The notes beneath the pieces are model-generated. The model saw only the letters and a list, made by a program, of their open reading frames with translations, had not been told where the DNA came from and searched no databases. From assembly GCF_000495475.1 (NCBI RefSeq), contig NZ_ASGZ01000043.1, forward strand, positions 1 to 35,391: a DNA stretch of 35,391 bases. Direction: 5' to 3'. Of the stretch, positions 1-7,505 are shown piece by piece. The DNA comes from Candidatus Halobonum tyrrellensis G22 (GTDB lineage Archaea > Halobacteriota > Halobacteria > Halobacteriales > Haloferacaceae). The number at the start of each line of letters is the position of its first letter. Position 1 is the first letter of the stretch. The position numbers and the translations under genes were made by a program.

Positions 1-792
1 GCTCGCCCCTCCGCCCCCGCCGGCGGACTTCGCGCTCACGACCGTCCCGTCGTGGCGGCCGTCGTCGGTGACGACGGTCACCTCGTCGCCGCGGGCCAGC
101 CCCGTCGGGACGAGCGTCGACAGCGAGACGGCGCGCTTGCCCGCGGGCACCCGCTTCGAGAGCGCGCCCACCGGCGGCGCGGCCGCCACCGACGCGTGCG
201 CCCGTTCGGTGAGGCTCACCGACACGTCCGCGAGGTCGAACTCCGCGCGGAGGCGCTCGACCACTTTCGACTCCAGTTCCACGAGCGGCACGTCCGCGGG
301 GAACGTCGCCGAAAAGTCGGCCAGGTGCTCCCGGAGGTCGGCGGGCAGCGGCGGGTACCCCTCCATGTCGTCGACCGCACCCGAGACGACGACGCGGACC
401 TGCCCGCGCCCGCCCGCGAGGTCGATTACGTCCGCCGACAGCGTCCGCTCGGTCAGGTCGCGGAGGCTGATCCGCTTCGGCATCGACGCCCCCATGGCGT
501 CGCCCTTGGCGTGTGCGTACATCGACAGCATCAGGACGACGATGATGGCGACGAGCAGCGCCGTCTGGTTGGTCGACCCCAGAACCGTCGCGTCCGCCAG
601 CGCGAGCAGTCCGCCGTTGACGCCCGCCACCGCGAGCGCGAGCACGACCACACCGAACCCGGGTATCGTCACCCCCGTGAAGTACTTGAACAGGAACCCG
701 AGCCCCCACGACACCAGCGCGGGCAGGACGCCCGTGAGCAGGCCGAGATACACCCCCAAGAGCACCTGCACCGGGAACGACGTCGAGACCAT
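1..792 (-). CDS. TrkA-C-domain-like membrane protein, C-terminus cut by window edge
   Basis: The ATG is at 790-792 and the frame stays open to base 1, giving 264 residues with the C-terminus missing. The N-terminal ~100 residues hold about three hydrophobic segments (roughly residues 5-28, 43-66 and 76-95). A soluble part follows, with MPKRISL near 104 and SKRVPAGKRAV near 210, resembling haloarchaeal proteins annotated as potassium transporter TrkA or TrkA-C (RCK_C) domain proteins. RCK_C domains bind regulatory ligands in K+ transport, so a role in K+ flux control at the membrane is inferred. No pore loop (TVGYG) is visible in this part, so it may be an accessory protein. A TATA-like box lies 26 nt upstream. 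A K+ channel gene lies at 7506-8684, but nothing ties the two together. Confidence 0.75.
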   Translation of the reverse strand, partial: MVSTSFPVQVLLGVYLGLLTGVLPALVSWGLGFLFKYFTGVTIPGFGVVVLALAVAGVNGGLLALADATVLGSTNQTALLVAIIVVLMLSMYAHAKGDAMGASMPKRISLRDLTERTLSADVIDLAGGRGQVRVVVSGAVDDMEGYPPLPADLREHLADFSATFPADVPLVELESKVVERLRAEFDLADVSVSLTERAHASVAAAPPVGALSKRVPAGKRAVSLSTLVPTGLARGDEVTVVTDDGRHDGTVVSAKSAGGGGGAS

Positions 793-813
793 ACGGGCGG
801 GTGACGCCCGGGG

Positions 814-821
814 CACAAATC
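814..821 (-). promoter_or_regulatory. TATA-like box for the TrkA-C-like gene
   Basis: GATTTGTG on the minus strand is centred about 26 nt before the ATG at 792. This spacing fits a leaderless archaeal transcript. Confidence 0.4.
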
Positions 822-874
822 GATACCGCCGGTCGGGACCGCCCCGGGTCGCCCGCGACCCCGGCCCGCCCCGC

Positions 875-3019
875 TCAGTCGTCGCCGGTCGCCTCGGCGT
901 CGACGGCGACCGCATCGCGGTCCGCGCCCGCGGGGCGGAGCCGCACCGCACACTGCTTGAAGTTGGGCTCGTCCGACCGCGGGTCGGTGTCGGGGAGGGT
1001 GAGTTCGTTCGTCCGCGGGTGGTGGACGGGGAGCCACACCAACTCCCGCGGCACCGCCGGGTCGGCCTCCGGCCGCACCGGCACCGACCCCCGGCGCGAC
1101 CCCAGCGTCGCGCGGTCGGCGTCCGGGTCGAGACCGGTCTCGGAGAGCGTGTCGGGGTGGGCGCGCGCGAGCGGCGCGTCGGGCGTCGCCGCGCCGCGCG
1201 AGCGGACGCCGGTGTTGTAGCCGTCCGCCTCGCGGGCGGTCGTCAAGACGAGCGGGTACTCCTCGTCCGTGGGTTCGGCCACACCGCCGTGCTCGCCGGT
1301 CGAGAAGCGCGCCCGCCCGGAGGGCGTCTCGAACGCCCACGAGGCGTCGCCGCCGGTCCGGCCCGCCGTCTCGTCTGCGCCCGCGAGGTAGCGGTAGCCG
1401 CCCTCCGACGCCGCGTCGGGCGCGGGCCACCGGACCGCCCCCGCATCGTCCAGGCGGTCGTAGCTCACCCCCGAGAGGTCCGCGGGCGTCCCCGCCGTCA
1501 GCGCCGCGAACTCCTCGAACACCGGTTCGGGGTCGGCCGCCCCGAACAGCCCGGGGACCACCCGCTCGCCGACGGTCGTGACGATGTCCAGGTCCGTGCG
1601 GATCCCCGGGGGGGTCTCCATCGCCGGCCGGACGCGCGACACCCGCCGCTCCATGTTGGTCGCGGTCCCGTCGGACTCGCCCCACGTCGCCGCCGGCAAC
1701 ACCACGTCCGCGAGTTCGACCGTCTCCGTGCGGAACGCGTCCTGGACGACGAGGAAGCTGTCTTCGAGGCGTTCGCGCACCGCGGTGGCGTCGGGCATCC
1801 CCGCGACGGGGTTGGTCGCCACCGCCCACACCGCCTCGACGGGACCGTCGTCGACGGCTTCGAGCGTCCCCACGGGTCCGGGTCCGGGGTCGTCGGGGAG
1901 GCGGTCGACCGGCACGCCCCACGCGTCGGCGACGGTCCGCCGCTCTGCGGGGTCGTCGAACGGCCGCTGGCCGGGCCACGACCCCTTCGACGAGCAGACG
2001 CGAGTGCCCATCGAGTTGGCCTGCCCCGTCAGCGAGAACGGTCCCGTCCCCGGACCCAGATTCCCGGTCGCGAGACACAGGTCGATCAGCGCCCCCGCGG
2101 TGTCGGTGCCCTGCACGCTCTGGTTGACGCCCATCCCCCAGTAGACCAGCGTCGGGTCCGACAGCGCCTCGGCGAGTAGGTCGACCGTCTCCACCGACAC
2201 CCCCGCCGTCTCGGCGGCGGACGCCACCGACGGCAGCGAGTCGGCCACCTCCTCGAACCCGGTCGTCGCCGACTCGACGAACTCCCGGTCGACCTCGCCG
2301 CGTTCGAGTACGCGCGCGAGCACCGCACGCGCTAACGCGAGGTCGGTCCCCAGGTCGAGCGCGACGTGGTCGTCGGCGACGCCCGCCGTCTTCGTCCCGA
2401 CGGGGTCGACCACCACGAGCCGCGAGTCGTCGTCGCGCGCGCTCTCGGCGATCCAGCGGAACATCACCGGGTGGGCGACCGCCGGGTTCGCCCCCCACAC
2501 CAGGTGGGTCTCGGCGCCGTCGATGTCGTCGTACGTACAGGGGGGTGCGTCGCTGCCGAACGCGTCGTAGTAGGCGGTCACCGCGCTCGCCATACACAGC
2601 GTCGTGTTGGCGTCGTAGTAGCGGGTGCCGAACCCGCCGCGGGCGAGTTTGCCCAGCGCGTACGCCGCCTCGTTGGTCTGCTGGCCGCTGCCGAGCACCG
2701 CCACCCCGTCGGGGTCGCGTTCGAGCGCGGCCGACAGCCCCGAGACGGCGCGGTCGAGCGCGTCCTCCCACGTCGTCGCCACGAGCGTGCTCCCCTTGCG
2801 GATCAGCGGGCGTTCGAGCCACTCGCCGTCGGGGTCGACCGACTCCTCGATGCCGCGCGGGCACGCCATCCCCCGGTTGACCGGGTGAGAGACGTCGCCC
2901 TGCGCCGAGCCGATGCCGTACCCGGTGTCGACGCGGTGGTGGAGGTGACCGCAGCCGACCGCACACCGCATGCACGTCGTCGGCACGGGGTCGCGGTCCT
3001 CCGGGTCGGGGTCGCTCAC
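875..3019 (-). CDS. nasA: Assimilatory nitrate reductase (molybdopterin oxidoreductase)
   Basis: This 714-residue Mo-bisMGD enzyme of the DMSO reductase superfamily reduces nitrate to nitrite, probably with ferredoxin as donor. C16-x2-C19-x3-C23 and C53 form the N-terminal [4Fe-4S] motif. The molybdopterin domain follows (YWGMGVNQS near 290, LTGQANSMGTR near 330), with a C-terminal dinucleotide-binding domain (LTTAREADGYNTG, WLPVHHPRTNELT near 670). There is no signal peptide, which fits a cytoplasmic assimilatory enzyme rather than an exported NarG. The start is GTG; no in-frame ATG precedes the first cysteine. The frame stays open 18 codons further upstream to the TGA that ends the 56-codon ORF at 3074. 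It is the last gene of the nirA unit. Formate dehydrogenase was considered, but the nirA and narK neighbours favour nitrate. Confidence 0.9.
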   Translation of the reverse strand: MSDPDPEDRDPVPTTCMRCAVGCGHLHHRVDTGYGIGSAQGDVSHPVNRGMACPRGIEESVDPDGEWLERPLIRKGSTLVATTWEDALDRAVSGLSAALERDPDGVAVLGSGQQTNEAAYALGKLARGGFGTRYYDANTTLCMASAVTAYYDAFGSDAPPCTYDDIDGAETHLVWGANPAVAHPVMFRWIAESARDDDSRLVVVDPVGTKTAGVADDHVALDLGTDLALARAVLARVLERGEVDREFVESATTGFEEVADSLPSVASAAETAGVSVETVDLLAEALSDPTLVYWGMGVNQSVQGTDTAGALIDLCLATGNLGPGTGPFSLTGQANSMGTRVCSSKGSWPGQRPFDDPAERRTVADAWGVPVDRLPDDPGPGPVGTLEAVDDGPVEAVWAVATNPVAGMPDATAVRERLEDSFLVVQDAFRTETVELADVVLPAATWGESDGTATNMERRVSRVRPAMETPPGIRTDLDIVTTVGERVVPGLFGAADPEPVFEEFAALTAGTPADLSGVSYDRLDDAGAVRWPAPDAASEGGYRYLAGADETAGRTGGDASWAFETPSGRARFSTGEHGGVAEPTDEEYPLVLTTAREADGYNTGVRSRGAATPDAPLARAHPDTLSETGLDPDADRATLGSRRGSVPVRPEADPAVPRELVWLPVHHPRTNELTLPDTDPRSDEPNFKQCAVRLRPAGADRDAVAVDAEATGDD

Positions 3020-3073
3020 GCGAGCCGCCCCCGAGCGGCGACTGTGCGTTCCGAGCGCGCGGAGCGTGCGAGG

Positions 3074-3244
3074 TCACTCACGCGAGCCACCTCCGGGGTC
3101 GGTCGCCGGCACCGCCCCGGTCGGGTCCGGGTCCGTCGCCGACGCGCCGAGCAACTCGGGCGCGGCGTCGGCGGGCGCGTTCGTCGAGCGTGACGCGTCG
3201 GGGGGAGCGCCGTCGGGGGGTGGGGCGTCGTCCACCGTCGTCAC
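3074..3244 (-). CDS. Small disordered ORF between DUF6360-like gene and nasA
   Basis: This 56-residue reading frame starts with GTG overlapping the stop of the upstream gene by 3 nt (GTGA), a typical arrangement for translational coupling. The product is almost entirely Ala, Pro, Asp, Gly and Thr with no predicted fold; I recognise no family. It is in the same reading frame as NasA, and its TGA (3074-3076) lies 18 codons before the NasA GTG. It could be a genuine small protein, a decayed N-terminal extension of NasA, or non-coding spacer kept open by GC bias. I infer only that ribosomes finishing the upstream gene could enter it. Confidence 0.35.
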   Translation of the reverse strand: MTTVDDAPPPDGAPPDASRSTNAPADAAPELLGASATDPDPTGAVPATDPGGGSRE

Positions 3245-3537
3245 CCCCGCCCGCTCGTCATCGCCTCGCCGGCCTCGGCGGCGTCGGCCGCCGCCTCCAG
3301 TTCGGCGGCGAGCGTCCGGGCTCGCTCGGGCGTGAGCGGGACGTGGTCGGCGTGGTGCGGGAGGTTCGGCGTGTCGCTCGGGTCGAGTTCGAACCCGAGC
3401 GAGACGGTCGGCTCGCCCGCGGGCGAGGTCACGTCGAGCACCGCCACCGCCTCGTCGGTCCAGCCGTCGCCCTCCGCGCGCGCGCCGACGTGGTCGAACG
3501 TGGTGTAGGCGGTCACGTCGAGGTGGCGCGGGCGCAT
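3241..3537 (-). CDS. DUF6360-like small protein in nitrate assimilation operon
   Basis: This 98-residue soluble acidic protein begins MRPRHLDVTAYTTFDHVGAR and contains AVAVLDVTSP near 30 and LTPERARTLAAELEAAAD near 67-85. From memory it resembles the haloarchaeal DUF6360 family, whose function is unknown. The ATG directly abuts the nirA stop (TGAATG), so the genes are cotranscribed and probably translationally coupled. Its position between nitrite and nitrate reductase suggests a helper role, such as enzyme maturation or regulation; this is inference only. No metal-binding Cys/His cluster is visible. Many haloarchaeal nitrate loci carry a MobA-type guanylyltransferase nearby, and this protein does not look like one. 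Confidence 0.75.
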   Translation of the reverse strand: MRPRHLDVTAYTTFDHVGARAEGDGWTDEAVAVLDVTSPAGEPTVSLGFELDPSDTPNLPHHADHVPLTPERARTLAAELEAAADAAEAGEAMTSGRG

Positions 3538-5304
3538 TCAGTCGTCGGCCTCCAGCGGTGCGCCCTCCGCGGAGGTGGGCGCGGGGCTCTCGCCGTCGTC
3601 GAACGGGTACCACGACTGCTTGCCGTCGTACAGACAGGGGTCCTCGTACCCCTCGACCTCCTCGGGTTCCGCGAGTTCGACGATGGCGCCCTGCCCGGTG
3701 GCGTCGACCCACTCGCGGAACGTCTGCCCCTCCTCGCGGAGCGCGGCGTACGCCCCCACGAGGTTCCGGATCAGCCCGGGCACCTCGTCGGCGGGGACGC
3801 GCTGGCGCGCCCACTCGATGAACGACGGCTCCTCGCCGACGCCGCCGCCGACGCCCACGTCGAGCGCCTCGACCATCTCGTCGTTCTTCTGTGCGCGCAT
3901 CCCCTGTAACCCGATGTCGGCGGTCATCGCCTGCCCGCAGTCGGCCGTACAGCCCGAGTAGTGGATCTTGATCCGGTCGACGTCGTCGGGCAACTCGACG
4001 TTGTCCCGCAGCCACGGCAGCATGCGGGCCATCCGCGCCTTCGTCTCCGTGAGCGCGAGCGAGCAGAACTCCGTGCCCGTACACGCCATCGCCCCCTGGA
4101 CGAACGGGTTGGAGTCCGGCGAGTACGTCTCCAAGAACGGCTCGTCGAGCAGGGCGTCCAGCCGGTCGTCGGGCACGTCCATGATCAGCGGGTTCTGCCG
4201 GCGGGTGAGCCGAACCTCGCCCGAGCCGTACTCGTCGGCCAGGTCCGCGAGTTCGAGCACCTTCCCCGCCGCGAGCCGACCCACGGGAATCGAGAGACCG
4301 ACGTAGTTGGTCCCGTCCGCCTGGTCGTAGACGCCGACGTGGTCGTGGGCGCCGTACTCGCTCGACCGCCCCGCGTTGTACGTGTACTCCCGGCGGAAGT
4401 CGGTGCCCGCGTGCTCGGGGTCGAACGAGAGCCGCTCGACCATCGCCTCGCGTATCTCCTCGACCCCCGTCTCGTCGACGAAGAAGCGGGCGCGGTTCTT
4501 CGAGCGGTTCTGGCGGTTCCCCTCCCGGTGGTAGTACTCCACGAACGTCCGGACCGTCTCGTACGCCTGGTCGGGCGTGACGAACAGGTCGAGCGACCGC
4601 GCCCTGCGGGGCTCGCGGCCACCCAGCCCGCCGCCCACGCGCACGTTGAACCCCCTCACGTCCTCGCCGTCGATCAGCCGGTGGGCGGGTTCGAGTCCCA
4701 CGTCGTTGATCGAGTCCTGCGCACAGCCCTGCCGGCAGCCCGACACCGAGATGTTGAACTTCCGCGGCATGTTCGCGAGGTCGTCGTCGCCGCGGATCCC
4801 CTCCTGGATGTCGTCCAAGAGGCCGCGGCTCTCGACGTACTCGTCGGCCTTCCCCGCGACCGGACAGCCGGAGATGTTCCGCATCGTGTCCCCGCCCGCC
4901 GACCGCGAGGACACCCCTACCGACTCCAGTTTCTCCCAGATCGCCGGGATGTCCTCCAGTTTGAGCCAGTGGAGTTGGACCGACTGTCGCGTCGTGAAGT
5001 CGATCCAGGCGTCGCCGAACTCCGGGTTGTCCACCGGGCCGCTGGCGTACTCGTCGGCCACCTCGCCGATGGCGCGCAGCTGGCCGGGTTCGAGCAGCCC
5101 CCCGCAGTTGGTGAGCCGCATCATGAAGTACGACTCCTGCCCCGAGCGGTGGTGGAAGACGCCCCAGAACTTGAACCGCGAGAACCACTTCTCGCGCTCG
5201 TCGTCCGGGATCGACTCCCAGCCCCGCTCGGCGAACTCCTCGATCTTCTCGCGCACCTCGTCGCCGTACAGTTCCTCCTTCCAGCCCTCTTTCTTGTGTA
5301 CCAT
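3538..5304 (-). CDS. nirA: Ferredoxin-dependent nitrite reductase
   Basis: This 588-residue siroheme [4Fe-4S] enzyme reduces nitrite to ammonium with six electrons from ferredoxin. The cluster/siroheme cysteines are C408-x5-C414 (ACTGTEFC) and C452-x3-C456 (SGCTADC), the nitrite/sulfite reductase signature. Two ferrodoxin-like half domains are visible: WIDFTTRQSVQLHWL and GCPVAGK in the first, GSGEVRLTRRQNPLI in the second. Nitrite rather than sulfite reductase is called because of the nasA and narK neighbours. I chose the ATG at 5304 (MVHKKEGWKEELYGDEVREK); a GTG five codons upstream would add MVTSI and is less likely. It is the first gene of the leftward unit with the DUF6360-like gene, the small ORF and nasA. 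Confidence 0.92.
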   Translation of the reverse strand: MVHKKEGWKEELYGDEVREKIEEFAERGWESIPDDEREKWFSRFKFWGVFHHRSGQESYFMMRLTNCGGLLEPGQLRAIGEVADEYASGPVDNPEFGDAWIDFTTRQSVQLHWLKLEDIPAIWEKLESVGVSSRSAGGDTMRNISGCPVAGKADEYVESRGLLDDIQEGIRGDDDLANMPRKFNISVSGCRQGCAQDSINDVGLEPAHRLIDGEDVRGFNVRVGGGLGGREPRRARSLDLFVTPDQAYETVRTFVEYYHREGNRQNRSKNRARFFVDETGVEEIREAMVERLSFDPEHAGTDFRREYTYNAGRSSEYGAHDHVGVYDQADGTNYVGLSIPVGRLAAGKVLELADLADEYGSGEVRLTRRQNPLIMDVPDDRLDALLDEPFLETYSPDSNPFVQGAMACTGTEFCSLALTETKARMARMLPWLRDNVELPDDVDRIKIHYSGCTADCGQAMTADIGLQGMRAQKNDEMVEALDVGVGGGVGEEPSFIEWARQRVPADEVPGLIRNLVGAYAALREEGQTFREWVDATGQGAIVELAEPEEVEGYEDPCLYDGKQSWYPFDDGESPAPTSAEGAPLEADD

Positions 5305-5373
5305 GATCGAAGTCACCACGTGATCCGCGCCGGGTTCCGTGTACTGCCTTCGGGAGCTACCAGACGAACGACC

Positions 5374-5383
5374 ACCAATAAGT
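5374..5383 (-). promoter_or_regulatory. Candidate TATA box for nirA (proximal)
   Basis: CACTTATTGG on the minus strand would place a transcript start near 5353 and a leader of about 50 nt before the nirA ATG. A second candidate, GTATATATTC at 5424-5433, would give a leader of about 100 nt. The sequence alone does not choose between them. Confidence 0.35.
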
Positions 5384-5423
5384 GTTATCTGCGGATAGAT
5401 CGGGTGGGAAATGAGGTCTAGGG

Positions 5424-5433
5424 AGAATATATA
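5424..5433 (-). promoter_or_regulatory. Candidate TATA box for nirA (distal)
   Basis: GTATATATTC on the minus strand is the most TATA-like stretch in front of nirA. If used, transcription would start near 5402, and the inverted repeats at 5441-5500 would lie just upstream of the box, where archaeal activators bind. Confidence 0.35.
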
Positions 5434-5440
5434 CAGTATT

Positions 5441-5500
5441 CCGAGAAGGTATCGGGTACTGGAACTTCTCGGCGGTATTCCCCGCCATATCGGAAGTTCC
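5441..5500. repeat. Overlapping inverted repeats (alternative stems) upstream of nirA
   Basis: Two perfect 8-bp inverted repeats share a middle arm. CCGAGAAG (5441-5448) pairs with CTTCTCGG (5465-5472). GGAACTTC (5461-5468) pairs with GAAGTTCC (5493-5500), and the second stem encloses GGCGG (5471-5475)/CCGCC (5482-5486). The two stems cannot form at once. They may be operator half-sites at the DNA level or a switch in a transcript. No gene overlaps them. Confidence 0.5.
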
Positions 5501-5859
5501 TAGCCGGCTTCGGCCGACCGGACTAGCCGGATCGGAATCGACCCCCGCCGGTATTTACGGGCGCCGGGGCGGCCGACCGGAACCGGTAGCTTCACCGTCA
5601 CGTTCGCGGCGAGGGACGACGGACGGGCGGTCCGCGGCCCGCTCCGACCCGCGCGGGCGAGTCGCCGACCCGCGCCGACGACGGGGTCGGCCGACGCCGA
5701 AACCGCGCGCACGCGGCGGGTTTCGACCGGATCGAGCCCCGGACGCCCCCGGCGCGGTTCGGGCGGCGAGCGATCGGCCGTCGGTTACCGACTGCGACCG
5801 ATCACCGCGCGAACGGTTGCCGACCGTGTGGTTGTCCGTCCACTCGGTGGGAGATATAC

Positions 5860-5880
5860 GGATATAAGGCCATAATATCC
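5860..5880. promoter_or_regulatory. Palindromic operator-like site upstream of narK
   Basis: GGATAT (5860-5865) and ATATCC (5875-5880) form an inverted repeat with a 9-nt spacer in an AT-rich island. It sits about 35-55 nt upstream of the candidate narK TATA box, a plausible regulator position. Confidence 0.35.
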
Positions 5881-5913
5881 CTGTGTATTCCGGCCGTCCG
5901 ATCGGTGAATTAC

Positions 5914-5921
5914 TGTATAAC
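5914..5921 (+). promoter_or_regulatory. Candidate TATA box for narK
   Basis: TGTATAAC in an AT-rich stretch would start transcription near 5944. That places the 42-codon ORF at 5973 as the first reading frame on the message and gives narK a leader of about 150 nt. Confidence 0.35.
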
Positions 5922-5972
5922 TGATGTTCGTAAACGGGCAACGTTATCCCGTTCGCGTTGACGGCAGTATCC

Positions 5973-6101
5973 ATGCCTGATAGGCGTGAAGCGAACGGCG
6001 AACCGGGTCGGATGTCCGAGCGGACGGCGGGGGTATCCGAACCGACGACCGCGGGGTCCCCCGAGCGCGAGCGCGGGGCGGGGGGTGGCGCGTGGGCCTG
6101 A
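5973..6101 (+). CDS. Possible 42-codon leader ORF before narK
   Basis: An ATG at 5973 opens a 42-residue frame ([20 protein letters not shown]...) rich in Arg, Glu, Gly and Ala, ending in TGA at 6099-6101. It overlaps the GTG candidate start of narK at 6092 and ends 5 nt before the ATG candidate at 6107. It lies about 29 nt downstream of the start inferred from the TATA-like box at 5914. It has no recognisable domain. It could be a leader peptide that couples translation to narK, or chance. Confidence 0.25.
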   Translation: MPDRREANGEPGRMSERTAGVSEPTTAGSPERERGAGGGAWA

Positions 6102-7411
6102 TCCGGATGACGAAGTACCGGACGTTGCTGCTCGCGACGATCGGGTTCAACTTCTCGTTTCTGATCTGGTTCTCCTTCGCGCCGTTCACGGGGCCGATGG
6201 CCGAGGAGTTCGGCCTCTCGCTCGCAGAGATCGGCATCCTCGCGAGCGCGGCCATCTGGCTCGCGCCGTTCGGCCGGATACTGACCGGGTGGCTCTCGGA
6301 CAAGTTCGGCGCCCCCACGGTGTTCGCGATCGTCCTCGGCTACGTCGGGGTGTTCTCGATGGCGTCGGCGTTCGCCCAGTCGTACGCGGTGTTCTTCGTC
6401 GAACGGCTGATCGTCGCCACCGCGGGCATCACGTTCGTGATCGGGATCCAGCACGTCTCCGAGTGGTTCGACGAGGGGGAACTCGGCACCGCGGAGGGTA
6501 TCTACGCGGGCGTCGGCAACGCGGGCGCGGCCGGCGGCGCGCTGGTTCTCCCGCGCGTGTTCGGGTCGAACTGGAACGGGCCGCTGTTCTCGACCAACTG
6601 GCGGGCGGCGTTCTTCTACACCGGCGTGATCGCCATCGGTCTCGGGGTGGCGTACTACCTCCTCGGGGAGGCCGCAAAGAGCGACGTCAAGCGGCAGGCG
6701 ACCAAGGACAGCGCGAGCTTCGGAGACTGGGTCTACACCGCCACCCGGTACGGGACGGTCGTGCTCGCGCTCGCGTACGTGATGACGTTCGGGCTGGAGC
6801 TGTCGATGAACGGCTGGCTCGCCACCTACTACCGCGAGGGGTTCGACACGAACAACCTCGTGCTCGCGAGCACGTTCGCGGCGACGTTCTCGGTCGCGGC
6901 GGGGCTGCTCCGCCCCATCGGGGGGTACGTCAGCGACCGCCTCGCGCGCCAACGGAAGAACATCCTCCCGGTGTTCCGGGGGCGCTACCGCGAGCAGTGG
7001 ACGTTCCTCTCGCTGTGTTTCGTCGTGGCCGCGATGCTGGTGATGACCGTCGCCGGCCTCTCGGGCGAACTCCTGTTGGCGGTCGGCGCGGGCTTCCTCG
7101 TCGGGATGAGCTGTGCGTTCGCCGAGGGCGCCATCTTCGCGCAGGTGCCCGCGATGTTCCCCAACAGTTCGGGGTCGGTCGCGGGCGTCGTCGGCGGCGT
7201 CGGCACCGTCGGCGGCATCGTCTACCCGCTGGTCTACTCGGCGCCGTTGCTGCCGAACCTCCACACGGGGTACGCCGTCGTGGCCGTCTCGATGGTCCCC
7301 ATCGTGCTGTTGACCGCGTGGGTGTTCCAACCGAGGATCGCGGGCGTCGCCAACGACGAGGGGTTCGTCGGCGGCGGCAGCCCGGACCCCGCCTCCGGCG
7401 ACTCCGACTGA
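6092..7411 (+). CDS. narK: Nitrate/nitrite transporter (MFS, NarK/NasB type)
   Basis: This 439-residue major facilitator protein has about 12 hydrophobic segments and no long soluble domain. The nitrate-signature regions are visible: [13 protein letters not shown] (about residues 140-155) and [19 protein letters not shown] (about 365-383). [19 protein letters not shown] near the N-terminus matches NarK-type nitrate/nitrite porters. It imports nitrate, or exchanges it for nitrite, across the cytoplasmic membrane. Divergence from nirA/nasA supports an assimilatory role (called nasB in some haloarchaea). The start is unsure: GTG at 6092 with a GGTG stretch 5-8 nt upstream, or ATG at 6107 (MTKYRTLLL). 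The C-terminal ~20 residues are Gly/Asp-rich and cytoplasmic. Confidence 0.9.
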   Translation: MGLIRMTKYRTLLLATIGFNFSFLIWFSFAPFTGPMAEEFGLSLAEIGILASAAIWLAPFGRILTGWLSDKFGAPTVFAIVLGYVGVFSMASAFAQSYAVFFVERLIVATAGITFVIGIQHVSEWFDEGELGTAEGIYAGVGNAGAAGGALVLPRVFGSNWNGPLFSTNWRAAFFYTGVIAIGLGVAYYLLGEAAKSDVKRQATKDSASFGDWVYTATRYGTVVLALAYVMTFGLELSMNGWLATYYREGFDTNNLVLASTFAATFSVAAGLLRPIGGYVSDRLARQRKNILPVFRGRYREQWTFLSLCFVVAAMLVMTVAGLSGELLLAVGAGFLVGMSCAFAEGAIFAQVPAMFPNSSGSVAGVVGGVGTVGGIVYPLVYSAPLLPNLHTGYAVVAVSMVPIVLLTAWVFQPRIAGVANDEGFVGGGSPDPASGDSD

Positions 7412-7476
7412 GGACCGAGCCGGACCGACCCGAACCGAGCCGGACAACCCGCCGCGGGCCGCCGCCGGACGGCGAG

Positions 7477-7483
7477 CTTTTAC
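7477..7483 (+). promoter_or_regulatory. TATA-like box for the K+ channel gene
   Basis: CTTTTAC is centred 26 nt before the ATG at 7506. A GGAGGG at 7499-7504 is only 1 nt from the ATG, too close to work as a Shine-Dalgarno site, so leaderless transcription is the better reading. Confidence 0.45.
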
Positions 7484-7505
7484 CCGCCCCGCTCGGACGG
7501 AGGGC

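Larger units (their letters stand above)
5305..6091. other. Intergenic control region between nirA and narK
   Basis: About 790 bp separates the divergent nirA and narK genes. It has AT-rich patches at 5424-5440, 5850-5880 and 5905-5935, unlike the GC-rich remainder. It holds TATA-like boxes on both strands, inverted repeats at 5441-5500 and 5860-5880, and three copies of GTATTCC (5436, 5475, 5884). The middle part (about 5520-5840) is GC-rich with no gene I can support. A 42-codon ORF lies near the narK end. The length and the sites suggest nitrogen-responsive control of both directions. Confidence 0.6.

Noticed and set aside
68-2179. A 700-codon open frame on the + strand opposite nasA
   Set aside because: Arg/Pro/Ser-rich product with no domain, antisense to clear NasA and TrkA-C-like coding sequence; an artefact of high GC codon bias.
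3074-3076. TGA between the small ORF and nasA as a selenocysteine codon
   Set aside because: Haloarchaea are not known to use selenocysteine, the following 18 codons match no conserved NasA sequence, and no hairpin was evident.
3074-5188. A 704-codon open frame opposite-phase to nirA
   Set aside because: Only its last 56 codons lie outside nirA; the rest is Arg/Gly-rich shadow of nirA. Only that end part was kept as a low-confidence ORF.
5500-5712. Small ORF in the nirA-narK gap
   Set aside because: Arg/Ala/Gly-rich, no domain, no promoter or ribosome site; best seen as GC-bias artefact.
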